Part shown: positions 9,384 through 18,102 of the stretch, in pieces
Position numbering within the stretch: the first letter of the stretch is position 1
Layout of the letters: each line of letters begins with the position of its first letter
From: Thiorhodospira sibirica ATCC 700588
GTDB lineage: Bacteria > Pseudomonadota > Gammaproteobacteria > Ectothiorhodospirales > Ectothiorhodospiraceae
Assembly (NCBI RefSeq): GCF_000227725.2
Contig: NZ_MU255056.1
Span: 2,599,011-2,663,010, forward strand
Length of the DNA: 64,000 bases
Direction of reading: 5' to 3'
Translations under genes and position numbers: made by a program
The notes under the pieces: model-generated
Databases searched by the model: none
What the model saw: the letters and a program-made list of their open reading frames with translations, nothing else
Told to the model about the DNA's origin: nothing

Positions 9384-10292
9384 TTAACGACGCCCCGTGG
9401 CGGGTGCGGCGGCAGAGGGTTGTTCAATCCCCATTCTGCCTTGCGGATGGGTGAAGTAGCGGAAGAAGTCTGAATCCGGCTCCATCACGAACATATTGCC
9501 TGAGCCGCTGAGGGTGTTGCGATAGGCGGTCAGGCTGCGATGAAAGCGGAAGAACTCTTCATCTTTACCAAAGGCGGCGGCATAAATCTGTGCCGATCCG
9601 GCATCCCCTTCACCGCGCACGGTTTCGGCCTCACGGTAGGCATTGGCGACAATGACGGTGCGCTCACGGTCTGCACGGGCGCGGATGCGTTCGGCCTCTT
9701 CCTGCCCTCGGGCACGGAAGTCTTGCGCAATACGCTCACGCTCGGCGCGCATCCGGTTATACACCGATTCGCTGACCTCATCGGGCAGGTCGATGCGGCG
9801 AATGCGCACATCCACCAGCGTTACCCCCAGTTCGCGGGCCGTCGGAGTGGCCGCTTCACGGACCGCGCCCATGATGGTGATACGCTCACCGGCGACCACA
9901 TCGCGCAGGGTGTAACGGGCAAACTCGTTACGCATCCCGTCGCGCAGAATCTGCGCCAGACGATCCTGAGCACTGCGCTCATTACCCCGCGTTGAACGGA
10001 AAAACTGGCCTACATCGTCAATGCGCCATTTGGCATAAAAATCGACGATGACGTTTTTGGCCTCGCTGGTCAAAAAGCGATCCGGCGGAATATCCAGCGT
10101 CAGAATCCGCGCATCAAATTTGCGCACATTGTTAACCAGCGGAAATTTCAAATGCAAACCCGGATCCAGATCAACCTTTTTGATCTCACCCAGGCTAAAT
10201 AAAATGACGCGCTCGCGCTCGTCCACGGTATAAGTCGATAAGGAGATGATCACACCAAGGACCGCAACCGCCATCAGGATATACTTAAACAT
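9384..10292 (-). CDS. hflC: HflC, SPFH-domain modulator of FtsH
   Basis: 302 residues. With HflK it forms the large periplasm-facing cage around FtsH protease in the inner membrane. The N-terminal anchor helix is residues 4-22, then VDERERVILFSLGEI starts the SPFH/band-7 domain. The helical C-terminal part has the charged ARGQEEAERIRARADRERTVIVANAYREAE coil. The tail (PSAAAPATGRR) is low-complexity. The start codon overlaps the hflK stop by one base (TGATG), indicating translational coupling. Confidence 0.95.
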   Translation of the reverse strand: MFKYILMAVAVLGVIISLSTYTVDERERVILFSLGEIKKVDLDPGLHLKFPLVNNVRKFDARILTLDIPPDRFLTSEAKNVIVDFYAKWRIDDVGQFFRSTRGNERSAQDRLAQILRDGMRNEFARYTLRDVVAGERITIMGAVREAATPTARELGVTLVDVRIRRIDLPDEVSESVYNRMRAERERIAQDFRARGQEEAERIRARADRERTVIVANAYREAETVRGEGDAGSAQIYAAAFGKDEEFFRFHRSLTAYRNTLSGSGNMFVMEPDSDFFRYFTHPQGRMGIEQPSAAAPATGRR

Positions 10293-11446
10293 CAGCGAAT
10301 CTCCCGGGTGCGTGGATCAGGACGTTGTGAGGACAGGCTGCTTTGCTGCTGCGGACTGCGCACACCTACCGTACTGGAAGAGGGCATGGGGCTCAGGTTT
10401 TGTGAAGCACCGCCCTCGCGCATCAGCTTGTCGATGGGCAGATACAGCAGATTATTGCTGTTCTGGGTGTCAACAATGACCTTGCCCACGCTGCCCAATA
10501 CGCTTTCCATGGTCTCCAGATAGAGACGCTCGCGGGTGATGCTGGGCGCGTTTTGGTATTCCACCAAAAGCTGAGTGAAGCGCGCACTGTCACCGGTAGC
10601 CTTGGCGATGACTTGTTCACGATAGGCCTCGGCTTCCTGAATCAGGCGAGCGGCCTCACCGCGTGCCCGTGGAATCACGGTATTGGAATAAGCCTCGGCC
10701 TCATTGCGGAAACGCACCTCGTCTTCGCGGGCGCGGATGGCATCGGCAAAGGCCTCCTGCACCGGCTCAGGCGGCTGCGCCTGCTGCATACTGACCGAGG
10801 TGATGAAAATGCCCGATTGATAGGCATCCAGGGCTTCCTGAATCACAGTGCGGGCGGTCACGGCGACATCGCCACGGCCTTCACCGAGAATGAATTCAAG
10901 ATTGTTTTTGCCGACTCGTTCACGAATCGCGCTTTCCATGATCTGGCGGGCGGTAATGTCAGGACTGCGCACATTGAAGAGAAAATCTTCCGGATCACGC
11001 ACGCGATATTGCATGGCGATATCCACATCAATGATGTTTTCATCGCCGGTGAGCATCAGGGCGCGATGTTGCAGGCTGCGGATGGTATCGATATCGACGA
11101 TCTCCACCCGCTCCACCGGATAAGGGATATGCCAGTTAGGACCCGGCGTGGCAACTTTCTGGAATTCGCCAAAGCGCAAGACCACGCCACGCTGTCCTTC
11201 GCTGACAATAAAAAAGCCCGAAGCCAGCCAGATGACAAGGGCGAGAATCAGCACCAAACTGATTCCTGCCGAAGCGGCACGGCCCATACCACCGCCGCCA
11301 TCACCACCGCCGCCTAACAGGCCGCCGATCTGGTTCATCAGTTTTTTCAGGGATTCATCAAGATCCGGTGGGCCTTGGTTACCGCCACCGCGATGACCGC
11401 CACCCCAAGGGTCTTTGCTGTTTCTTCCTGGTTCGTTCCAGGGCAT
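10292..11446 (-). CDS. hflK: HflK, SPFH-domain modulator of FtsH
   Basis: 384 residues. The cytoplasmic N-terminus is rich in Gly and Pro (MPWNEPGRNSKDPWGGG and QGPPDLDESLKKLM), as in E. coli HflK; one membrane helix lies at about 67-87 (ISLVLILALVIWLASGFFIV), followed by a band-7 domain. The ATG at 11446 is preferred over the ATG two codons upstream because GGAG stands 7 nt before it but only 1 nt before the other. hfq and hflX, the usual upstream partners, are not adjacent; 214 bp upstream separates it from manC. Confidence 0.95.
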   Translation of the reverse strand: MPWNEPGRNSKDPWGGGHRGGGNQGPPDLDESLKKLMNQIGGLLGGGGDGGGGMGRAASAGISLVLILALVIWLASGFFIVSEGQRGVVLRFGEFQKVATPGPNWHIPYPVERVEIVDIDTIRSLQHRALMLTGDENIIDVDIAMQYRVRDPEDFLFNVRSPDITARQIMESAIRERVGKNNLEFILGEGRGDVAVTARTVIQEALDAYQSGIFITSVSMQQAQPPEPVQEAFADAIRAREDEVRFRNEAEAYSNTVIPRARGEAARLIQEAEAYREQVIAKATGDSARFTQLLVEYQNAPSITRERLYLETMESVLGSVGKVIVDTQNSNNLLYLPIDKLMREGGASQNLSPMPSSSTVGVRSPQQQSSLSSQRPDPRTREIR

Positions 11447-11660
11447 GAGCATACTCCAACGTTGAATGACTGAGTGTATCGTTTAGAAAAAGGGCAATCT
11501 AGCGAGGGAATGGTGCATTGTAGTAGCAGCTTGGATAAATATCTATGCTTTCCATGCAGCGACGGTTTTCAGCTGCCGCAAAAGCGGTATCAAAAAGATG
11601 CCGCGACGTGTTTATGCCGGACAGGTGTCCGGCGTTTCCTGGGTGAGCGGCGAATCCTGC

Positions 11661-13070
11661 TTAGCGCCCGGTGCGGCCATAGGTGTCTTCAAAGCGTACG
11701 ATGTCGTCTTCGCCCAGGTAGGTGCCGGATTGCACTTCGATCAGTTCAAGAGGGATTCTGCCGGGGTTTTCCAGGCGGTGTACGACACCTAGGGGGATGT
11801 AGGTGGACTGGTTTTCGCTCAGGACAAAGCTTTCTTCACCACGGGTAATGCGGGCGGTGCCGCTGACGACGATCCAGTGTTCGGCGCGGTGGTGGTGCAT
11901 TTGCAGGGAGAGTTTTTCGCCGGGTTTAACGCTGATGCGCTTGACCTGAAAGCGCTCGGCGCGGTCGATGCATTCATAGCTGCCCCAGGGGCGCGAGACG
12001 CGCCGATGCGCCTGGGCCTCGTGGCGATTGTCTTTGCGCAGGGTGGTGACCACTTGCTTGACCTCCTGAGTGCGCGCCTTGTCCATCACCAGCACGGCAT
12101 CGCCGGTTTCAATGATCACCAGATTTTCAATACCCACCGCCGCAATCAGGCGGTTTTGCGCGTGGATGTAGCTATCACGCACATCCTGGCTGATGACATC
12201 GCCATGCAAGACGTTGCCGTTTTCATCGCGACTTTGCACCTGCCACATGGATTCCCACGAGCCGATGTCGTTCCAGCCGGCCTGCAGGGGGACCACCACC
12301 GCCTGATCGGTTTTTTCCATCACCGCGTAGTCGATGGATTCGCTGCGACAGCGCTGGAAGGCCTCGGCATCCAGACGGATGAAGTCCAGGTCGCGGCGGG
12401 CGTGCTGTAGTGCCTGTTGACAGGCTTTCAAAATATCCGGGGCATGGCGGGCCAGTTGTTGCAGGTAGGTGCTGGCCTGAAATAAAAACATGCCGCTGTT
12501 CCAGAAATATTGCCCGGTGGCGAGATACTGCGCTGCCGTTTTCGCATCGGGTTTTTCCACAAATTCAGCTACGGGATACACTTCGCTGCCGGCCTCGGCA
12601 GTCGCGGCGCGAATATAGCCATAGCCGGTCTGCGGGCTGTCGGGGACAATCCCGAAGGTGACCAGCTTGCCTTGCGCTGCCGCCGGGCGGGCCACGCTGA
12701 GCGCATAGTGAAAGGCCGCCAGGTCGTGTAACACATGATCTGCCGGCATCACCAGCAGCTGGGCATCACCGGGTTGCAGCAGGGCGGCAATGGCAACAGC
12801 AGGGGCAGTGTTGCGTCCACAGGGTTCCAGCACCATTGCCGCCGGGCTAATGGCCTTGGCGCGCAACTGTTCGGCCACCAGAAAGCGGTGTTCGCCGTTG
12901 CAGACAATCACCGGGGCGCCCGCGTCTTCAATGCCGCTGACGCGCTCCAGCGTGCTTTGCAACATTGACGGCCCACTAGCCCCGATGGATAAAAACTGCT
13001 TGGGGTAGAGTTCACGCGATAACGGCCACAGCCGGGTTCCGGAACCGCCGGATAAAATCACTGGAATCAT
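11661..13070 (-). CDS. manC: Mannose-1-phosphate guanylyltransferase / mannose-6-phosphate isomerase
   Basis: 469 residues, typical of the bifunctional type II PMI/GMP family. It makes GDP-mannose for O-antigen or exopolysaccharide. The N-terminal nucleotidyltransferase has GGSGTRLWPLSRELYPKQF at 8-27 and EKPDAKTAAQYL-type sugar-binding segments. The C-terminal cupin isomerase domain contains RPWGSYECID, QMHHHRAEHWIVVSGTARI and YIPLGVVHRLENPG. Neighbours on the same strand (phosphatase, PlsC, then glycosyltransferases) fit an envelope role. 4 bp separate it from the phosphatase gene. Confidence 0.94.
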   Translation of the reverse strand: MIPVILSGGSGTRLWPLSRELYPKQFLSIGASGPSMLQSTLERVSGIEDAGAPVIVCNGEHRFLVAEQLRAKAISPAAMVLEPCGRNTAPAVAIAALLQPGDAQLLVMPADHVLHDLAAFHYALSVARPAAAQGKLVTFGIVPDSPQTGYGYIRAATAEAGSEVYPVAEFVEKPDAKTAAQYLATGQYFWNSGMFLFQASTYLQQLARHAPDILKACQQALQHARRDLDFIRLDAEAFQRCRSESIDYAVMEKTDQAVVVPLQAGWNDIGSWESMWQVQSRDENGNVLHGDVISQDVRDSYIHAQNRLIAAVGIENLVIIETGDAVLVMDKARTQEVKQVVTTLRKDNRHEAQAHRRVSRPWGSYECIDRAERFQVKRISVKPGEKLSLQMHHHRAEHWIVVSGTARITRGEESFVLSENQSTYIPLGVVHRLENPGRIPLELIEVQSGTYLGEDDIVRFEDTYGRTGR

Positions 13071-13074
13071 CAGG

Positions 13075-13761
13075 TTATTCTCGCCTCAGCAGTCGATCAA
13101 TAAGAACATCAAACAAGGGGGTCGGTTTGAACTGCTGTTTGAGGGTGTCTCGTGCATAGCGGGTGTCAATCCATTCCAGCAGGGAGCACGGATGGATGCG
13201 CTGATCCGCCAGATAGGCCGCAAAAAAATAGTCCAGCCGGCCGGTTTTGGCGTAGCGATAATGAAAATAGGGCCACAGGCGCAGCTGGTGCGTTTGCTCC
13301 AGCGCAATCCCGCGCATCCAGTGCAGATATAAGGTCGCCATCAGACCCGCCCGGTCAGCCCCCGATTTACAGTGAAACCAGGTGGGATATTCCAGCAGGG
13401 GCAAGAGATCATGCACCGCGTGTAAGGCCTCTGGCCGGGGCAAGTCACGAGAATGCAGTTTAAGTGTATGCAGCGCTACACCAAGCTCGGCGCAGGTGGC
13501 ACGCTCCAGGGCAAGCATCGGATTGCCCGGTTCCTCACCGCGCAGATTGACGACACTGCGAATCCCGTAGCGCGGGATGTAGTGGCGCAGATGGCGGGGC
13601 GAGGGTTGGCCGGAACGAAAAGCGTGGGCATCAATGCGGTGAAAATTGGTCAACAAAAATTCGCGCACCCACCCATGATCCTGCCACATAGCTACAGCAT
13701 AACTGGGTCTACGCTCCGCGGTGTGTTGAGGCGGCGGTTTTTCAAGGTTTGGCGCGGTCAT
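13075..13761 (-). CDS. CX5R tyrosine or dual-specificity phosphatase-like protein
   Basis: 228 residues from the ATG at 13761, which overlaps the end of plsC by 20 bp; an ATG at 13689 is an alternative. The P-loop HCKSGADRAG (catalytic Cys and Arg) lies near residue 142. An upstream NFHRIDAHAFRSGQPSP and RSVVNLRGEE are typical of DSP-like phosphatases that act on phosphoprotein, phosphoinositide or lipid-linked phosphate. The order plsC-phosphatase-manC on one strand suggests envelope polysaccharide or lipid metabolism, but the substrate is unknown. Confidence 0.82.
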   Translation of the reverse strand: MTAPNLEKPPPQHTAERRPSYAVAMWQDHGWVREFLLTNFHRIDAHAFRSGQPSPRHLRHYIPRYGIRSVVNLRGEEPGNPMLALERATCAELGVALHTLKLHSRDLPRPEALHAVHDLLPLLEYPTWFHCKSGADRAGLMATLYLHWMRGIALEQTHQLRLWPYFHYRYAKTGRLDYFFAAYLADQRIHPCSLLEWIDTRYARDTLKQQFKPTPLFDVLIDRLLRRE

Positions 13762-14539
13762 CGCTTGTGGGCATCGCGGGGGCAGGGGTTTCAAGCACCT
13801 GCATGCGTGTCTCAATCCAGGCACGGGTTTTTTCCAGCACCGCCTCGGCGGTTTGGCCGCTGGGATCAATCGCCGGGCCAAACTCCATGGAAATTTTGCC
13901 CGGATAGATTAAAAAGCCACGGCGCGGCCAATATTGCCCGGAATTGTGCGCCACCGGGATGATCGGGCTTTGGGTGTTGACCGCCAACATGGCCCCGCCG
14001 CTTTTGTAGCGCCCCTGCTGACCGACTGGCATGCGCGTCCCTTCCGGAAAGATTACCACCCACAGGCCGCGCTGCAGTCGATCTGTGCCTTGGGCAATCA
14101 GCTGGTCGATGGATTTTTTGCCGGCTTTGCGGTCAATGGCAATAGGGTGCATGATCGCCATACCCCAGCCAAAGAAGGGGATACGCATCAATTCGCGCTT
14201 GAGCACCCACACCTGCGGCGGGATAAAGCGCTGAATCGCCAGGGTTTCCCAGGTTGATTGGTGCTTGGCCATGACAATGGCGGCGCCTTCGCGGGGTAAA
14301 TGTTCCAGACCACTCACCTCGCAGTCCAGACCGCAGCAGCGTTTGAGCCACCAGATATTAAAGCGGCTCCATTGCGACATGACGCGATAGCGTCCGCGAA
14401 AATCCAGAGGCCATAAAATCAGCCAGCCGAATGTGGAGAAAATCATCGTGCTCAGCCCAAATCCCATCCAGAAAAGTATCGAGCCAAGATAGACCCCAAG
14501 GCTTGGACGGACAGTGTTCAGGGCGTTGTTAGTCATCAT
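13742..14539 (-). CDS. plsC: 1-acyl-sn-glycerol-3-phosphate acyltransferase (PlsC family)
   Basis: About 265 residues from ATG ATG at 14534-14539; an upstream GTG-started extension would run into a repeat hairpin. It transfers an acyl chain to lysophosphatidate at the inner membrane. Acyltransferase blocks: AKHQSTWET (the HX4E variant of HX4D), the conserved AIDRKAGKKSIDQL, FPEGTRMPVGQQGRYKSGGA and PVAHNSG. A hydrophobic anchor spans about 14-38. No clear Shine-Dalgarno is seen before the start. It overlaps the downstream phosphatase gene, indicating co-expression. Confidence 0.9.
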   Translation of the reverse strand: MMTNNALNTVRPSLGVYLGSILFWMGFGLSTMIFSTFGWLILWPLDFRGRYRVMSQWSRFNIWWLKRCCGLDCEVSGLEHLPREGAAIVMAKHQSTWETLAIQRFIPPQVWVLKRELMRIPFFGWGMAIMHPIAIDRKAGKKSIDQLIAQGTDRLQRGLWVVIFPEGTRMPVGQQGRYKSGGAMLAVNTQSPIIPVAHNSGQYWPRRGFLIYPGKISMEFGPAIDPSGQTAEAVLEKTRAWIETRMQVLETPAPAMPTSDDRAKP

Positions 14540-14563
14540 TTTTTTGTCTATGCAAACACATCG

Positions 14564-14617
14564 TGGAGCGCCGGACGCTGGGCCAGTCACTGTGCCGGGC
14601 TGGTGACCGGCGCTCCA
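14564..14617. repeat. Inverted-repeat element C (11-bp arms)
   Basis: TGGAGCGCCGG ... CCGGCGCTCCA, perfect 11-bp arms with a 32-bp spacer that itself contains CCAG/CTGG pairing. It lies between hemN and plsC. Related TGGAGCGC or GGGAGCGC fragments are seen at 24622, 28882 and 63838. Confidence 0.6.
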
Positions 14618-14636
14618 TAAGCGGCGCTGTGTGCGC

Positions 14637-16028
14637 TCAGATCACCCGTGAGAAGCGTGATTTAGCGGCAGGGTCTTGCAAGTAGGCATCAAAGACCATG
14701 CAGATATTGCGGATCAATAAGCGGCCTTTGGGAGATACCGCAATATGCCGTTCTGAAACGGTGAGCAGACCGTCTTCCTGCATGGTGGCAAGGGCTTTGA
14801 GCTCGTTGGCAAAATAGGCGTTAAACACAATATTGTGGGCCTGTTCTACCAAGGCAAATTCGAGTTCAAAGTGGCAGATCAGTCGGGTGATGACCTCACG
14901 GCGCAGGAGATCATCGGCGTTCAGCTCAAGCCCACGGAAAATCGGCAAGTGCCCGGCGTCGATGTCGGCCTGATAGGCTTCCACATCGTGGCGGTTCTGG
15001 CTGTAGCTGTTACCCACCATGCCGATACTGGTAGCGCCCAGACCGATCAGATCACAGTTGGAATGGGTGGAATAGCCCTGGAAATTGCGATACAGGGTGT
15101 GGTCGCGCTGGGCCACGGCAAGTTCATCATCGGGCTTGGCGAAGTGATCCATGCCGATATAGACATAGCCCGCCTCGGCCAGCTGTTCGGCGGTGTTTTT
15201 CAAAATCGCCAGCTTTTCTGCCGGGGAGGGCAATTCGTCTTCATTGATGCGTCGCTGCGCCTTGAAGCGGTCGGGCAGATGCGCATAGTTAAATACCGAG
15301 ATACGCGCCGGTGAGATCTCAATCACCTTCTCGATGGTGGTGCGGAAACTGGCCTGATTTTGATGCGGCAGGCCATAAATCAGATCCAGACTGGTCGAAC
15401 CAAAACCCAGCCGCCGCGCTTCTTCCAGCACCGCCATGACCTGGGTTTCGCTTTGTACCCGGTTGACCGACTGCTGCACCTTCTCGTCAAAATCCTGCAC
15501 GCCGAGACTGATGCGATTAAAGCCCAGACTGCGCAGCAGGCTTAAGGTGTCATCACCGACCTCACGCGGGTCAATCTCAATGGAAAATTCCGCATGGGCC
15601 TCTTTGCTGAGCAGAAAATGGCGGCCTGTGACCTCCATTAACTCACGCATCTCATCGGATGACAAAAAGGTCGGTGTGCCGCCGCCCCAGTGCAACTGCT
15701 CGACCGGGCGGGTGCGGTCAAACAGCGCGCCTTGCATGGCGATCTCGCGGTGCAGCCGGTCCAGATAAGGCTGGGCGCGGTTACGGTCGCGGGTGATGAT
15801 CTTGTTGCAGGCGCAATAAAAGCAGACGGTATCGCAAAAGGGGATATGCACATACAAAGACAGCGGGCGAGCGGATGGATTGGTCTGTTGGGCGAGCTCT
15901 GCGTAGCGCGTAGCACCAAACCCATCGTGAAATTGCACCGCCGTAGGATAAGACGTATAACGCGGGCCCGCCGTGTCATAACGACGGATTAAATCGGTAT
16001 CAAATTCTAGGGTTTGTGAGAGACTCAT
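14637..16028 (-). CDS. hemN: Oxygen-independent coproporphyrinogen III oxidase
   Basis: 463 residues (E. coli 457). A radical-SAM enzyme that converts coproporphyrinogen III to protoporphyrinogen IX without oxygen. The RYDTAGPRYTSYPTAVQFHDGF start is typical of true HemN rather than HemW. The cluster motif CDTVCFYCAC supplies CX3CX2C plus the adjacent fourth Cys. WGGGTPTFL and SIEIDPREV follow. No match to a TTGAT-N4-ATCAA FNR site was seen in the 215 bp upstream. AGGAG precedes the start at a long spacing. Confidence 0.95.
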   Translation of the reverse strand: MSLSQTLEFDTDLIRRYDTAGPRYTSYPTAVQFHDGFGATRYAELAQQTNPSARPLSLYVHIPFCDTVCFYCACNKIITRDRNRAQPYLDRLHREIAMQGALFDRTRPVEQLHWGGGTPTFLSSDEMRELMEVTGRHFLLSKEAHAEFSIEIDPREVGDDTLSLLRSLGFNRISLGVQDFDEKVQQSVNRVQSETQVMAVLEEARRLGFGSTSLDLIYGLPHQNQASFRTTIEKVIEISPARISVFNYAHLPDRFKAQRRINEDELPSPAEKLAILKNTAEQLAEAGYVYIGMDHFAKPDDELAVAQRDHTLYRNFQGYSTHSNCDLIGLGATSIGMVGNSYSQNRHDVEAYQADIDAGHLPIFRGLELNADDLLRREVITRLICHFELEFALVEQAHNIVFNAYFANELKALATMQEDGLLTVSERHIAVSPKGRLLIRNICMVFDAYLQDPAAKSRFSRVI

Positions 16029-16243
16029 AAGACAATAGACTCCTGGTCACCACGCAAGCCGTTGCAACAACGCCAAGGCAGCGCACCATCAGATTAAAAA
16101 GTGATTAAAAGCCTTGGCGCCTGGCGTTCCCGTTCACGCCTGATCGCAGCGATCAACGCGGGCCATACAAACACCACAGCTCGAAGGGAAACGATTGTAC
16201 TGACCCACAGCCACAGCGACAACCATTCACGCGGTGATTGCCA

Positions 16244-17416
16244 TCAGCTTGCTGTGTTTTTGTCTTCAATGAGCGCCGCGAGCAGCTGTTGTTCATAGCG
16301 CGTGAGCATCTGCGCAAAAGAAAAACAACCGGCCCGTTGTCGGGCACCGGTGGATAGCTGCGCGGCCAAGGTGCGATCCTGCAACACCCGCTGCAATGCC
16401 TCTGCCAGGGCGGTGGCATCATCCACCGGCACCAGAATGCCGCTCTTACCCGCTTCAATGATTTCTTGCGGCCCCCATTCACAGGCGGTGGAAACCACCG
16501 GAATGCCCAAGGCCATCGCCTCAACCAGGGCATTGCCAAACCCTTCCAGCCGCGAGGCCATGGCGAACACATCCGCCCGCGCAATCCAGGGAAAGGGATT
16601 ATCCTGATGACCAGGCAGCCAGACTTGCCCCTGTAAGCCCAGCGATGCCATCAACTGCTCCAGCCGCGCCCGATCCGGCCCTTCGCCGAGCAAAATCAGT
16701 TGCGCATCCATATGTTGTCGTAGCCGGGCGAAAGCCGCCAGCAAGACATCCAGACCCTTTTCTGCACTCAGGCGCGAGGCGGTGACAATCCAGGGGCGCT
16801 GCTTGGGTGGCAGCACCAGGGTCTGGCGAGCCTTGCTATGGATACGCGCTAAATCAACGCCGTTGTAAATGCAATGCAGGCGCGCTGCCGGGGCATGAAA
16901 ATGCCTGATCAAATCCTCACGCACTCCGAATGAGGGCGTAATCAGCGCATCCATCCCGCGACAGATCAAGCCAAACAGAACACGTTCGTAGGTACTGGGC
17001 GGATGTCCGCAGAAGCGAAAATGCGCCGTTGGTGGCCCCAGAATGCAGCCAAAGCGCAAACCGCGCAAGCCTGCCGTCAAGGCCGCCAAGGTAACAAAAT
17101 ACGTGCCGTGGTGCATCCAGCCAAAGGTCAGCGCCGGGCGCAGACGGTGGGCCTTTAAGGCAATCGCCTGGGCATAATGCAGGCTGTTTTGCAGGTCATA
17201 GGCATAGGGATTGCTGCACTGCATATCCTCAAAATAATGACATTCCAGCGCCAGCTCACGGACACCCGGCAAGCTGCGCTGCGTCAGCAGCACCGGACGA
17301 ATGCGCGTAAACTGCGGCAACATCTGCAACAAGCGAATCTCCGCCCCACCCGGCACCGTCGCAGGCAATACAAACAGCACCGTGGGACGTGGGGTGCCAA
17401 AGCGATACAATTTCAT
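16244..17416 (-). CDS. GT4-family glycosyltransferase
   Basis: 390 residues, GT-B fold. The N-terminal domain begins LFVLPATVPGGAEIRLLQML. The C-terminal nucleotide-sugar domain has IVTASRLSAEKGLDVLLAAF, LILLGEGPDRARLEQL and the EX7E motif in ASRLEGFGNALVEAMALGIPVVST. It probably transfers a sugar in LPS or capsule synthesis; donor and acceptor are unknown. Its start overlaps the stop of the PIN-like gene by 4 bp (ATGA), making it the last gene of a znuC / PIN-like / GT4 transcription unit. Confidence 0.88.
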   Translation of the reverse strand: MKLYRFGTPRPTVLFVLPATVPGGAEIRLLQMLPQFTRIRPVLLTQRSLPGVRELALECHYFEDMQCSNPYAYDLQNSLHYAQAIALKAHRLRPALTFGWMHHGTYFVTLAALTAGLRGLRFGCILGPPTAHFRFCGHPPSTYERVLFGLICRGMDALITPSFGVREDLIRHFHAPAARLHCIYNGVDLARIHSKARQTLVLPPKQRPWIVTASRLSAEKGLDVLLAAFARLRQHMDAQLILLGEGPDRARLEQLMASLGLQGQVWLPGHQDNPFPWIARADVFAMASRLEGFGNALVEAMALGIPVVSTACEWGPQEIIEAGKSGILVPVDDATALAEALQRVLQDRTLAAQLSTGARQRAGCFSFAQMLTRYEQQLLAALIEDKNTAS

Positions 17417-18102
17417 GACATTCCCTGGGTGGCAATCGTCCTGATCTTTGTCTCACAATAGCTCACCTTTTGATCTTTTATGTGGATCGCACCCACTGTC
17501 TGCAGTTTTTGCAGCAAAGCCTGATGCACTGCATCCGACTGCTTGGGCAGTTTAGCTTTGATGCTATTGCGCAAGGTCTGCTCTTTTGCAGGACGATTTT
17601 TGCTGTAGTTTGATAGATGCTGACAATAGACGATCAAGGGATCTGGATCGGTTGAGGGCTCTTGGTTGGACGGCGTAAATGGCGTCTCGCGCTCAAGGTT
17701 GCTGATGCGTTGCGCCTGACGTTGGTGCTGTCCGAGTAGGGTAATGACATGATCAAGGTCTTTATCATTAGATAAAATCCAAAATTCTGTGTCAGGCGGC
17801 AGTTGCATTGCCAGCATTCCAGCCAGAAAAGTGATCCCGAAATCTGCTGCATTTTTACCAATGGCCTCCATTTTGTGCAGCGTCAAGCGATGCTCTGCAA
17901 TCGCTTTGCTCAAGGGTATGAGTAAATCAATCGGCAGTTTGACGCTGGGATTCGCGTAACAGATAAGAATTTTTGTAAAATCATCAAACCGTTGGGCAAG
18001 CTGTGTGAATTGTGTGGGGCAATTTTCCAGATCCACTAATAACACCCGAGGATGATTTGTGGTGTCAGCATTGTTTTTCTGATCTGGATTATCATCACTC
18101 AT
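17413..18102 (-). CDS. PIN-like (NYN-type) nuclease-domain protein
   Basis: 229 residues from the ATG at 18100-18102, whose ATGA overlaps the znuC stop. The PIN-like core has VLLVDLENCP near residue 20, GKNAADFGITFLAGMLA around 80-96 and FWILSNDKDLDHVI around 105-118; the acidic residues of these motifs are the expected metal ligands. The C-terminal about 70 residues (LRNSIKAKLPKQSDAVHQALLQKLQTVGAIHI) look like a small winged-helix module. I infer an RNA-acting nuclease. Its position between a zinc-transport ATPase and a glycosyltransferase is unusual, and codons are more AT-rich than in the neighbours. Confidence 0.68.
   Translation of the reverse strand: MSDDNPDQKNNADTTNHPRVLLVDLENCPTQFTQLAQRFDDFTKILICYANPSVKLPIDLLIPLSKAIAEHRLTLHKMEAIGKNAADFGITFLAGMLAMQLPPDTEFWILSNDKDLDHVITLLGQHQRQAQRISNLERETPFTPSNQEPSTDPDPLIVYCQHLSNYSKNRPAKEQTLRNSIKAKLPKQSDAVHQALLQKLQTVGAIHIKDQKVSYCETKIRTIATQGMS

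Noticed and set aside
16029-16243. FNR site upstream of hemN
   Set aside because: No TTGAT-N4-ATCAA-like sequence; only a loose AT-rich stretch.
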